Assembly (NCBI GenBank): GCA_963576785.1 | Contig: OY756140.1 | Location: forward strand, 2,666,001 to 2,730,000 | DNA length: 64,000 nucleotides | Direction: 5' to 3' | From: Chlorophyllum brunneum | Lineage: Eukaryota; Basidiomycota; Agaricomycetes; Agaricales; Agaricaceae | Part shown: positions 12,160-22,144 of the stretch, piece by piece | Numbering within the stretch: the stretch's first letter is position 1 | How the letters are laid out: each line of letters starts with the position of its first letter | The notes under the pieces: generated by a model | Told to the model about the DNA's origin: nothing | What the model saw: the letters and a program-made list of their open reading frames with translations, nothing else | Databases searched by the model: none | Position numbers and translations under genes: made by a program

Positions 12160-12902
12160 TCTAACCCCCATCTCTTTCGTCATGCACGGAAAACGTCTTC
12201 CATAGATCCGACAAACCCCATCAGGTCCCAAGGTATCCACTGGCACAACGTTCACTGCTTCTCGTCCCCACCATCACTCGCTGCATTGTTGATCGCAGAA
12301 ACAACTCCCTGTTTACTAGAGACTGCAATATAACAGTCTCAAGCACGTAGAGCTTGAACTCCTGACCACTCTTCCCGGTCGACACTTTTCGACGTATGTG
12401 CAGCAGGGACAACATTTTACTCAGAGGTGCTCAAGTCGTCTCGGACTCGATAAGGTGGTTTTCCTGTTCACTCTTATCAGAGACAATAAAAGAGCAACAT
12501 CCGAAGCGCACGGTCTAAAAGAGGACCATCGGAATAGCACGTTCGTTAAATTAATCACTTCCCATCCTTTGATTCTTGGTTACACGCGAACCCTTTTCCC
12601 CCAAAGCCGGTCTGTGGTATTGAGTTGAATATGTTCCCGGGTATGTATCTCGTGGACAGTCAACGAAGACATGTACCTGCTTCGCTGTGGTCTAAACTGC
12701 CAATCAAATGTTGAGTTCGTACTTGAACGTTCGTTATTCAGTTATTCTACTCACGCACACAGGTCTTTTTCAACTGCGAACGCGCGACTCCGGGTCTCGT
12801 GGTGCGGGCTTTTGAGACGCTTTATCCAGATTTGAACAGGTATACAGATACTTAAGGCGCGTCTTGAAGAGCGTCGCGTGCAAGGTCGCACTTCGAGTCG
12901 CC
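12160..12902. other. Intergenic, no gene recognised
   Basis: These 743 bp separate COX19 and the GDPD-like gene. Open frames on both strands are under 80 codons and resemble nothing. The part just upstream of 12903 is presumably the GDPD promoter. Confidence 0.4.
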
Positions 12903-14464
12903 ATGCCTTCTCTCACGAGCCTGTTTTTCGCTTTCGCCCAAGCAGCAATCATTCTGGGTGCCCCTCCAAAGTTTACGCCCACCAAGTTTTATGATGTTCA
13001 GGTTCGTTCACATCAACGATGTGCTGGGCGTATGCGCTCTTCAATGAACGCGCCATGTGTTGTCTATAACTAGGGTCATCGCGGAGGACGAGGAGATGAG
13101 ATTGAAAACACAATCCCCGCTTTTGGCAGGTATGGTACTGATAGTGACTTTTTTCAACATATTTTTCTCACCTGCATATGGTGAAGGGGACTCATGAATG
13201 GTGTAACCACCCTTGAGATGGATAATGGCCTCACCAAGGTAACTCGCTCCAATGGGGGATGGAAGATGCTAATATTTTGGCTTTATTTCCAGGACGATGT
13301 AGTCGTTGTTTGGCATGACGAGCAGATTCTCGACACGAAGTGCAAAGACACTGCACCTGTCGTACGCAGCTTTCGTCTGAACATGATACTTATGGTGTTG
13401 ATATATTCCTAGGTTCCCAACGATCCCCTTTTCCCCTACGTTGGCAAGTTCATTGCGAACCTTACCCTGGCTCAAGTCAAGACCCTGGACTGTGGTTCTT
13501 TGCGCCTGATTGATTTCCGTGAGCTCTCTACTACAAGGGCGTTATAATGGTATTGACCATTCCTCCACAGCTATGCAGTTGTCCGTTCCTGGAACAAAAA
13601 TTTCCACTTTAAAGGAAGTTTTCGATTTTGTTCGTTGCGTTGACACCAAGCGCGAGGTCTTTTTCAACATTGAATCCAAAGTTAATCCTCAGTTCAATGG
13701 TACCACTCGTACTCCTGATGACTTTGTCACGGCACAACATGCTGTTTTCATCAAGAGTGGCTACCCCGTTAGCCAGATCACTGTAGGTGCTTTCGCTGTC
13801 ACCATTGAGTATTTTTTGGTTCATCAGATCCCGTCTAGTACCAAAGTTTTGACTGGCGTACTCTGATCGGCATGAAAAAGGTCGAACCTAGGTTCGCCCG
13901 AGCTGCTCTGATTGATTCGTGCGTGCACCATTTTTGTCGAAGGGATTCAGTCCCCGCCCTTATTTATCTCCAGTACGACTGCTGTTGGCCCCAATAACAC
14001 CGTCTCGGTCTGGCTGGCCGGTCTCGACGTTAACAGCTTCCCTGGTGCCACACTGGGCGAAAAGATCGCCAACGCTGCTGCCTCCATTGGCGCTACCATA
14101 CTCTCTCCTGCCGCCACTGGTGATGATTCACCCGTCCCCGACCCCACTGAGGACGGTTACATCCCTTTCACGACGAAGGCCATGATCGACCAGTCTCATG
14201 AGCTTGGTATCACCGTTATTCCCTGGACTGTAAGTCATCAAGTTGTGGGTGTTCATCTTTGTGCTGAGGCAAACTCCACAGGTTGATCGCCTGAATATTG
14301 CTCAGCAGCTCTTAGACTGGAAAGCTGATGGTATTATCACCGATTTCACGACTAATGTTCGAGAGCTGGTTCACAGTACTGGATTCAACGTTCGCCCTCA
14401 GTTTGATGCCAGCCGAGTTGAACAATGTCTTAAAGAGCACTTGCAGCTCGTTCCTCACGTGTGA
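12903..14464 (+). CDS. Secreted glycerophosphodiester phosphodiesterase-like protein
   Basis: Nine short exons (12903-13001, 13074-13129, 13187-13238, 13293-13361, 13413-13518, 13571-13782, 13839-13918, 13974-14229, 14282-14464) add up to 370 residues in frame. The N-terminus MPSLTSLFFAFAQAAIILGA is a typical signal peptide. The GDPD catalytic pattern is present: HRGGRGDEIENTIPAF, then TTLEMDNGLTKDDVVVVWHD, giving the His-Arg, Glu, Asp and second His positions of the family. Downstream are a Lys/Glu strand (FFNIESKVN), QSFDWRTL, a TIM-barrel strand GITVIPWTV, and DGIITDF. Such enzymes hydrolyse glycerophosphodiesters to glycerol-3-phosphate and alcohol; the exact substrate is open. Many short introns make this gene almost invisible as one open frame. 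Confidence 0.9.
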
Positions 14465-14707
14465 AATATGCAGGGGGACCGCCTGTAAACATCATTTCTG
14501 CATGTTTTTATTACTGAGAATAATTGAATTTTTGGGCTGGCAAGTTCGTCGCTTCGTACTGGACGTGGATGCAAATCTTATTAATTGTGATTGGGGGCCG
14601 GGACGGAACGGAAGTGATTTCAGGAAAACTCCGGTCAGAGGCTTCTGCAGCAAACACAAACTCAGCGCTCAGCGTCCAACGTCGGCAGCACACACCTCAC
14701 CTCTCTC

Positions 14708-15771
14708 ATGGCTACGTTCCAGGCCACGAAAAGAGTCACCACACTCGCTCCCACCGTCCGCACCCTCGCCACGGGCGTCCCCACCGCGCCACGTCTCAAC
14801 CTTGCAGCGCGAGCAGGAGCCTCAGAACATGACCACGGCCATTCCGATTCTTCTTCCCGTTCTGACGTCCAACCCAAGTGGTCAGGCGGTGCTTCCTTCT
14901 CTTCCGCAGCCGGCCTTGTGAGCAAGACTGTCACCACCAGTGAGTCTCGCTTTTGAGCTGTTTCGAGTTCACCCAGGGTTAAGGTCGTTTCTTTTCTAGC
15001 TAACTCCCATCCCTTCCAACAACGCTTCATCCACACCTCTGTTGCCAGAAAAGACGCGCCTGAGGTGCCGGATTATTCGAAATACCGTACCAATGTTGAC
15101 AGCAATCGCGCCTTGTCGTACTTCATGGTCGGCTCCCTGGGCGTTCTCTCCGCCTCCGTCGCAAAATCCTCCGTCTCCGAGTTCTTGCAAACCATGGCTG
15201 CGTCTGCCGATGTTTTGGCTATGGCCAAGGTCGAAGTTGACCTGACGACCATCCCTGAGGGCAAGAATGTTATCATCAAGTGGAGAGGAAAGCCGGTATT
15301 TATCAGGCATAGGACCGCTGATGAGGTTCAGGAGGCTCGTTCTGTGGACTGGAAGTCTTTTAGGGATCCTCAATCTGATGAAGACCGTGTCCAGAAGCCT
15401 GAGTGGCTTATTATGTTGGGTGTTTGTACGCACTTGGGTTGTGTACCTATTGGTGAGGCTGGTGACTTTGGCGGATGGTATGTCTTGAAATGTTCTGTGC
15501 GCCCACTTCCAACTCAGCATCTGCTCTTCAGGTTCTGCCCTTGCCACGGTTCGCATTATGACATCTGTGCGCCACCTTTATTTTTCTCTGGCACGAGTTT
15601 TGGGTATTGACGCTCTTATTTAGCTGGTCGCGCTCGTAAAGGCCCTGCTCCAGTAAGGACCGCGTACATTGTTTTATCACCGCACAACGCTCACTGCTCA
15701 TCCATCAGCTCAATCTCGAAGTGCCGGTGTACGAGTTCACCGAAGGAGATGCGAAGCTTGTCATTGGATGA
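14708..15771 (+). CDS. RIP1: Rieske iron-sulfur subunit of cytochrome bc1 complex
   Basis: Five exons (14708-14939, 15000-15477, 15532-15566, 15624-15652, 15709-15771) encode 278 residues. The N-terminus is rich in Arg, Ala, Ser and Thr, as in a mitochondrial presequence. The mature part shows VPDYSKYRTNVDSNRALSYF, a single transmembrane helix (MVGSLGVLSASVAKSSVSEF), the flexible hinge (AMAKVEVDLTTIPEGK) and both cluster-binding motifs: CTHLGCV in exon 2 and CPCHGSHYD in exon 3. The C-terminus LNLEVPVYEFTEG is the conserved end. The protein carries the 2Fe-2S cluster that takes electrons from ubiquinol to cytochrome c1 in respiratory complex III. Exons 3 (35 nt) and 4 (29 nt) are micro-exons that are easily lost by automatic annotation. 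Confidence 0.96.
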
Positions 15772-15966
15772 TTTTTCTTTACACAACCATAGACCAGTAA
15801 TTATCCATGGGGCGAATAGAATAAACCTATCATATTTTGTTTCTGTGGGCACTGGTGGATGTCACCTCAGGTGACCGTGAGGTTCCAAGCAAGTTCACGT
15901 CATTATCAGAACAAAATTGGCTTCTGGTTAAGTACAGCTTACTCCTCCCACTTACTGACTGCTGTA

Positions 15967-16808
15967 ATGTATCAAGCTGAAACTCCTACCTCGGAGTCTA
16001 TCTTTGGCCTGGTCAATATCAATGGTTTGTACATGCTTGGGTATGCGTGGCTCTTTGGAATGTGTAAGTTCCAGCTGAACTATCCAGGCTGGTGAGTGCA
16101 TACTGACGTGGACACTACTGGAAGCTATCTGGATCTCTTTCTTCGGAGGTAAAGGCTTATCTTGCAGAGCATAGGTCGGAGCTGATAAACCCCTAGGAGT
16201 CATTGCTTTCAAGACTCTTCGTAAGTAGCTGCGGCAAACCATCAGGCTGCAATCCACTAAGCTGCAGCCGCCGAAAAGCACGACAGCAATTTGGGGCCCT
16301 CCAACACAGAGTATTTCCCATCTATTTTGTTCAGTCGATACTCCTTTCCGGAGCCCTCTTGACCAGATGGATTTACTCCCACCCTGACGTCCTGACCCAC
16401 ATCACTGAACCCTATGTCGGCGATGTTGCTCAGGCATACGCTCTTGCGATTGTTTTGGTTTCTCAAAGTTCCAATCGCTTTGTCATAGGCCCTATGACTA
16501 GCAAGTGCGTATCTTTCGTGCACTAGTGGTGATAGTACCCTCATACAATTGGTAGGACCATGTTCCAGCGCCACAGGCTGGAGAAGGAGGAGGGCAAGCA
16601 GTACAACGACCCTGCAGTAAGTCTCAATACCTTTGGCAGTCTCGGTGGTATTAAACATTGTGAACGGTAGGCTTCCGCTGAGATGAAGGCACTCAACCGT
16701 CGTTTCGGAGCTCTACATGGGATCAGCTCCCTGGCGAACCTGGGAGCTGTCTTGGCGTTGGGATTCCACGGCTTATGGATTGGTAGTACCGGTGTCACGG
16801 GATACTAG
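15967..16808 (+). CDS. TMEM205-like (DUF4149) membrane protein
   Basis: Six exons (15967-16063, 16125-16148, 16197-16220, 16279-16504, 16556-16616, 16671-16808) give 189 residues in frame. Two consecutive exons are only 24 nt. The protein has four hydrophobic segments: INGLYMLGYAWLFGM...IWISFF, FPIYFVQSILLSGALL, VAQAYALAIVLVSQSSNRF, and the last helix SLANLGAVLALGFHGLWIG. The joined TLPRQQFGALQHRVFPIYF matches the conserved cytoplasmic loop of TMEM205/DUF4149 proteins, as do GPMTSKTMFQRHRLEKEE and the H-G-x-S-S motif (LHGISSLANL). The family has no settled biochemical function; human TMEM205 is linked to cisplatin resistance. Location, ER or vacuole, cannot be told. Confidence 0.85.
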
Positions 16809-16939
16809 CTCATGCAAACAAGCAGACACTGCGCTAGAGGGGGGAGCTGTTGATCAATGTACGCGCTGAAAAGCAACAATTAGGATAACGAATATACGAA
16901 CAAAAGAGGGCCTGAGATTGCGGTTACAGTGAATTGTAT

Positions 16940-17836
16940 TTACGCTCCTACAGACTCCATTTCTGGCAGATAACCTTCCCGTAAACTCCTTTCTAACCGT
17001 CTGATCTCCTCCATCGATGTAGCTTTTGCGATAGCCGCTTTGACGCGCTCCTGGTCCTCTTTGGACATGAGGCGACCGGCTTTGCCTGCCAAGGGTGCGG
17101 CCTTGGGTTCATCTATTGTCAACACGGCTTTTCCTGCGTGCGAGGAAACGGTTGTGGATAGTGTTGTTGCGAGTGCATTTGGCACGCCTTCTGCCGTGAG
17201 GAAAAGCGCCTTGCCGGCTTTGCGTTCCTAGAGAGACAATCTAGATGACCCTTCGCGAAGTATCCAATACGGATAACATACCTTGTCGCGGATCCTCTGG
17301 AAATCGAGCACTCGTAGACTGGGAATGCGCCAAGCCAACCACTCGCGGTAGTGTTTTTTATCAGTGATAGGGTTGCCCAAGAGTGATAGATATTGCAGAT
17401 GCTTGAGGTCTTTTAGAGGCTCTAGATCGCCCAGTTCTGTTAGAGCATTGTTTGTGAGGACGAGGGTTGTGAGGTTTGGTGCGGAAAGATGGAGAGACGC
17501 TGAAATGGCTGATATTCGGTTGTTGGCGAGGAGGAGTGTGCGGAGGCGCTTGAGAAGGGGAAGGTTTCCGAGAGTGATGATGCTGTTGTCGGTAAAGTCA
17601 ATCGCATCGTGTTGGTCCTGCGTGCAGTGTCAGCGGTCGTGTGTCTGCGAGGGAAAGAACGCGTACGTGCTTTTGTTACACCAAGGTTCTCGATTGCCGG
17701 TATCTTGTATCCTACCCATGGATTGGTCGAAGAATAGTGCAGATAGTAGATACACACCTCTGAGATCCAGTTGTCGTTCTTTGATAGGATTCAAGCCCGA
17801 GACGGCCTGTGCAAGGAGCTCGGGGGTGAGTTTCAT
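16940..17836 (-). CDS. LEA1: U2 snRNP A' (U2A'/Lea1), leucine-rich repeat protein
   Basis: Starting MKLTPELLAQAVSGLNPIKE, the protein contains successive leucine-rich repeats (IPAIENLGVTKDQHDAIDFT; LPLLKRLRTLLLANNRI; APNLTTLVLTNNAL; LEPLKDLKHLQYLSLLGNP). After the LRR cap comes HYREWLAWRIPSLRVLDFQR, the signature of U2A'. The C-terminal tail holds MSKEDQERVKAAIAKATSME, conserved in fungal and animal U2A', and ends EGYLPEMESVGA. U2A' with U2B'' binds stem-loop IV of U2 snRNA in the spliceosome. Three introns are needed; the one at 17618-17670 has a GC donor (GCACGT) in the only reading that keeps the repeat in frame. The start codon is 88 bp from that of SAC1 on the other strand. Confidence 0.93.
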
Positions 17837-17923
17837 GGTGGGTGTATGGGATCAGTCACAGGCGTAAATGTGAAAGCCTGCTTGCCATCAGACTTTGATT
17901 CAGTATTCGCCTTGTCTTCTCCC
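17837..17923. promoter_or_regulatory. Bidirectional promoter region, U2A' and SAC1
   Basis: Only 87 bp separate the divergent start codons of the U2A' and SAC1 genes, so the 5' untranslated regions and promoters must be very compact or overlap. No TATA box is visible. A short pyrimidine-rich stretch (CTTGTCTTCTCCC) lies just before the SAC1 ATG. Confidence 0.5.
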
Positions 17924-20665
17924 ATGAGGTTCCTTCACCAGCGTCTTAGTCTGTCAGTTCTCGTCGTCGTTGCACTCGTTTTCGTTTCCTCACGCCCTGA
18001 TCACCAGGTTCACCGAGGGAGATGACACGTATATATTTGTCCCCGACGGCTCGGATGCCCAGACTTTGACGGTTCACCGTTCATCTGGTGAAATTGTCCT
18101 CAACAGCAAGTTCGTTCTCTTCTCCTGTTCGGCTGTATACAAACGCTTTCTGTAGAGCCAAAAACCCCGATACCCGCCACTGCCCATCGCTCAGGTCGAC
18201 CGCTGTACGGTATTGTCGGAGTAATATCCCTCTCAATCTGTGCGCATGCGTTTGCCCCTTGTGCTGTAATACTAATTCATATTTTTAACCAGCGGAATAT
18301 ATTATTGTAATCACTGGCCGCGAGCTCTTGGGTCGTCTACTGGATCACGACATATACCGAGCGACTAGTTTTAACATTTTACCCGTCAATCCGAACATTT
18401 CCGCTTACAACCCACCACATCCCGTGGAAACCCACTTGTTGGCTCTTGTCCGCTCGCACCTACACGATGGAAATTTCTTGTTTTCGTACGACTGGGATCT
18501 GACGAGGAGGTTGCAGTCGCAATGGGAGACGAGGGAGAAGGATGGGCTCAAAGATTTTTGGGAGACGGTGAGTATTGACTGTTTCGTTCGGCGTGGTGTT
18601 GGGCCATTAATTAGTTGGTCTGGCCGTACGTAGACAGACGACAGGTTTTTCTGGAATAGGTACCTCCAGACAAGGTTTATCGACTTGACAAGTCCTGAGC
18701 AGGATGTGAGTGGTCGTTTCAACGTCTTCACCCCATTTATTGAACCATGTTCTACAGTTCGGCTCGTATATCCTCCCCATCATGTACGGAAGTGAGTATT
18801 CATGCCAGAATACGACTTCCGCACCTAAATCGTGGCCCGTACAGCGTTCGAACTTCGGCCAACACTCCTCCATGGCAGACACATGCAGCTCTGCCTCATC
18901 AGCCGTCGGAGCCGTTTCCGTGCCGGTACTCGATACTTCCGTCGCGGAATAGACCATGACGGTCACGTAGCCAACTTTAATGAGACCGAGCAAATTGTTC
19001 TCCTTGAAGACCCCACACCAGCTTTACCGCGTGCATCAGACATGAATGTCACAGCCAAGTTGAGCTTTGTCCAAATTCGTGGAAGTGTACCTTTGTTCTG
19101 GGCAGAAGTCAACACGTTACGGTACAAACCCGACTTGCAGGTTATGGATTTGCAAGAGACGGTGAGTTCTTCCACTTCGGTTGTGCTCGCCTGGGGAAGG
19201 GATCCTGATCGATGATTTATCATCGGGTGGCAGATCGATGTCATGAGGCGCCATTTGCAAGAACAGACTCGGGCGTACGGGGAACAGGCGTTGGTGAACC
19301 TTGTTAATCAGAAGGGATACGAAAAGCCTGTGAAAGAGGCATATGAACATTACGTTGCTGAGGTGCGTCGTATTGCCTCGTGATGTCGGTTGAAAGTGCC
19401 GACTTGATCCATCTAGTTGAGCCTGTCGGGCGTGCGGTATGAATACTTCGACTTCCACAATGAGTGTCGTAATATGCGATGGGACCGTATCTCTGGACTC
19501 ATCGAAAAGATGAAGGACGACTTGGAGCGACACGGGTAATCATAGTTATTCATCGTTCCAAAATAACACTGAAGTTGGTATCCAGGTACTTTCACCTCGG
19601 TGGGAACGAGGATAAACCTATCAAAATGCAGACGGGTATCGTTAGGACAAACTGTATGGATAACTTGGACCGTACCAATGTCGTCCAGGCTACCATTGCT
19701 AAGTGGACTCTTAATCAGCAGCTTAAGGAGCTGGGCATTTTGTCTGGGACAGCTGGTGTTGATGATTACGAGTCATTCAGCAAGGACTTCAGAGAGAGTA
19801 AGGGATTCTTTTGCAGCCTCTTCTTACACGTCTCATGTGTCACCGCTTCGTACAGTGTGGGCGGATCACGCTGATGCTATCGCGAAAGCATATGGTGGCT
19901 CAGGAGCGCTCAAATCCGATTTTACGAGAACGAACAAGAGGACAAAGAAAGGAGCCTTCGAAGATGGAGTCAAATCCACCATGAGATATATTAAGAACAA
20001 CTTCTTTGATGGAGCGAGACAGGTCAATCGTTTCTGACAGTATTATCAAAATTTGGAGTACTGATTTGGAGTATGTGTAATTTACGGCGTTCAGGATGGG
20101 TTCGACTTGGTTACTGGAGCTTGGATAGCTCGGAGAACGCCATCTGCATCTTTGTTCTTGATCACAGATACTCGTCCCCTGATCACTCGTTCGGTGGGTT
20201 GTAGTCTCAGGTCTAGTGATGAATACGGTTGGAGCTAAACGTTGTGATGTTTTCAGATGCCCCTTGTCGCATCATTTTCCTTGTTCATGATTACTGCTGG
20301 TCTGACATTGCCTCGTTCTTCCGGTGTGTATGATCATCATCAAGACCCTTTGGCATTGAGCTAACAACCCAACAGACTACTCACTCTTTTATTATTTCCT
20401 TCTTTGGTTTATGCTCCTTGCGGTAGCACTTGTTTTTATCCTCATCCATGGTATTGACTACGTCGCCTGGCCAAGACTCAACCCGCCGACCGATGTGATC
20501 TACTACACGGGTCCAGGCTTCCGCTCTGCCAACCGCGGCAAGGGAATCGGGGGAAGTGGTTCCGGAGAAGCCACGCTGAAGCGGATGAAGTGGGCAAGTA
20601 ATGGGCGGCCTCGAGGTGGAATTGAGGAGGTGGAGTTGGGGACTTTGAAGAAGCACGTCGATTGA
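17924..20665 (+). CDS. SAC1: SAC1 phosphoinositide phosphatase
   Basis: The first exon encodes [10 protein letters not shown] and joins (donor GTCAGT at 17953) to [14 protein letters not shown], restoring the usual fungal SAC1 start. The SAC domain follows, with [25 protein letters not shown], and the catalytic CX5R(T/S) motif in [13 protein letters not shown] near 19660. The joined [18 protein letters not shown] and ALKSDFTRT are diagnostic. Near the C-terminus are two hydrophobic segments ([15 protein letters not shown] and [20 protein letters not shown]), the ER/Golgi membrane anchor. SAC1 dephosphorylates PI4P and acts at ER-Golgi and ER-plasma membrane contacts, functionally close to the tricalbin at the start of the window. 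About ten introns; the boundary after GEIVLNS (near 18113-18156) could not be fixed with a strong donor. Confidence 0.94.
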
Positions 20666-20904
20666 TATTTGATGCTCATTCCTTTGGAATTTCTTTCTGG
20701 CCTCTCTTTGGCGTCGATAATTATTCGGTAGTGATACCCATTTATGCGAACATTTTACCTGTGCAAGGGTCAATGAGAGTGGCGAGAGAGAAAATTGCTA
20801 GATATGGTCGCGGAGTTGTAATCACAAAATTTCTTTTCCACACCGAACTCAGCGACCGCGCGACGCCATTTCTTTCTTTACACTCTTCAGAACTCTTACA
20901 CGAA

Positions 20905-22025
20905 ATGGCCAAGGGTACAAAACGCGGTTCTCCTGGTGCAGAAGAGGAGAAGGACATTTTCGAGGGAGTTGAAATTGGTGATGAGGAGGCTAAAAAGCTG
21001 GAGGCTATCCAGCGCGAGACTGCTCGCATTGAACTCGCCATCGGTCCGTAATTTTATGTCCCCTTGAGTACTTAAAGTGATAGCTGATAGTATATACCGT
21101 AAAGAACGCGAGGGACAGAAAAAACTCATTCCCATCTTCCAAAAACGCCGCGATGTTTTGAAGGGAATCTCAAAGTTCTGGCCTGTTGCCCTGATGCGGA
21201 ACTCGCTTTTGTCATTCCACCTGACACATAGCGCAGACCAGTCTGCTTTAAGCTACCTTGAAGACGTTTGGGTTGAGAAGGATTCTCAAGAGATGCGCTG
21301 CTTCAAGCTCGAATTCGTATGCTTATCCTTTGACTGTAGGCTGTAACAACCACACTGATGTTTTCGGTCCGATGATCTTTTTATAGCACTTTAAGGAGAA
21401 CCCTTATTTCTCGAACAAAGTACTCACGAAGGAGTACAAGTATGTTCCTCCGTCAACTGCTGCGGATGACAAGCCCGACGAGAATGGGATTACGGAGGCG
21501 ATGGTTGATTTCTCGTGGGAGCGTGATGTTAAAATCAACGTAGGTGTTGGTTTCCTTTGAGCCCATGTCGTGTAATTTTAGCGAGCGCTGACTATTGTGG
21601 GGACTTTTGACTGTTCAGGGAATGAAAATTGATTGGAAGGAAGCCGACAAGGCGTTGACGAAGGTGTACCCGCGAGAAATGGATCCAGAGGACAGTGATG
21701 AGGTTGCCGAGCCCGGCAGTTTCTTCAACTTTTTCGAGCAAGAAAGTGACCCGATGGACGTGAGTAGTCTATTTGTAGCACGAACTCTTTGTTATGGAGA
21801 TGAAACTGACGGAAAATGGTCCCATGTGTCCAACTTGGTGGTGCTATTGTTGATCAGATTGGTGTAACGATCGCGAACGATGTGTTTGCCGAGGCGATTG
21901 ACTACTTCCTTGGTAATGTGGGTGGGGAGGAACTTGACAGCGAGGACGACGACGATGAGGACGACGACGACGATGCTGCGGAGATTGATCTTGAAAAGCC
22001 CCATACGAAGAAACGTCGGGTGTAG
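20905..22025 (+). CDS. SET/NAP-family histone chaperone (TAF-I/Vps75-like)
   Basis: The protein starts MAKGTKRGSPGAEEEKDIFE. A long helix (KLEAIQRETARIELAIADSI) leads to the NAP fold: KRRDVLKGISKFWPVALMRN, YLEDVWVEKDS, the hallmark FKENPYFSNKVLTKEY, a central strand, and FFNFFEQESDPMD. It ends in an acidic tail (LDSEDDDDEDDDDDAAEID) followed by a basic KKRRV, a possible nuclear signal. The short earmuff and overall length (about 280 residues) match SET/Vps75 rather than NAP1. SET proteins bind histones and inhibit acetylation or chaperone H3-H4. Five introns; the last removes the sequence between DPMD and LGGAIVDQIG. The start was chosen because the first ATG upstream is out of frame. Confidence 0.92.
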
Positions 22026-22144
22026 ATTTTAGCTGTAGTTCGATGGAGCGGTCCCACGGGGCCATCGCTAAAAATAGTATATAGAACAACACGACCAATC
22101 GCGTTGCCATCCCTTCTTTCTCTCCTTCCACAACATACCCACTC

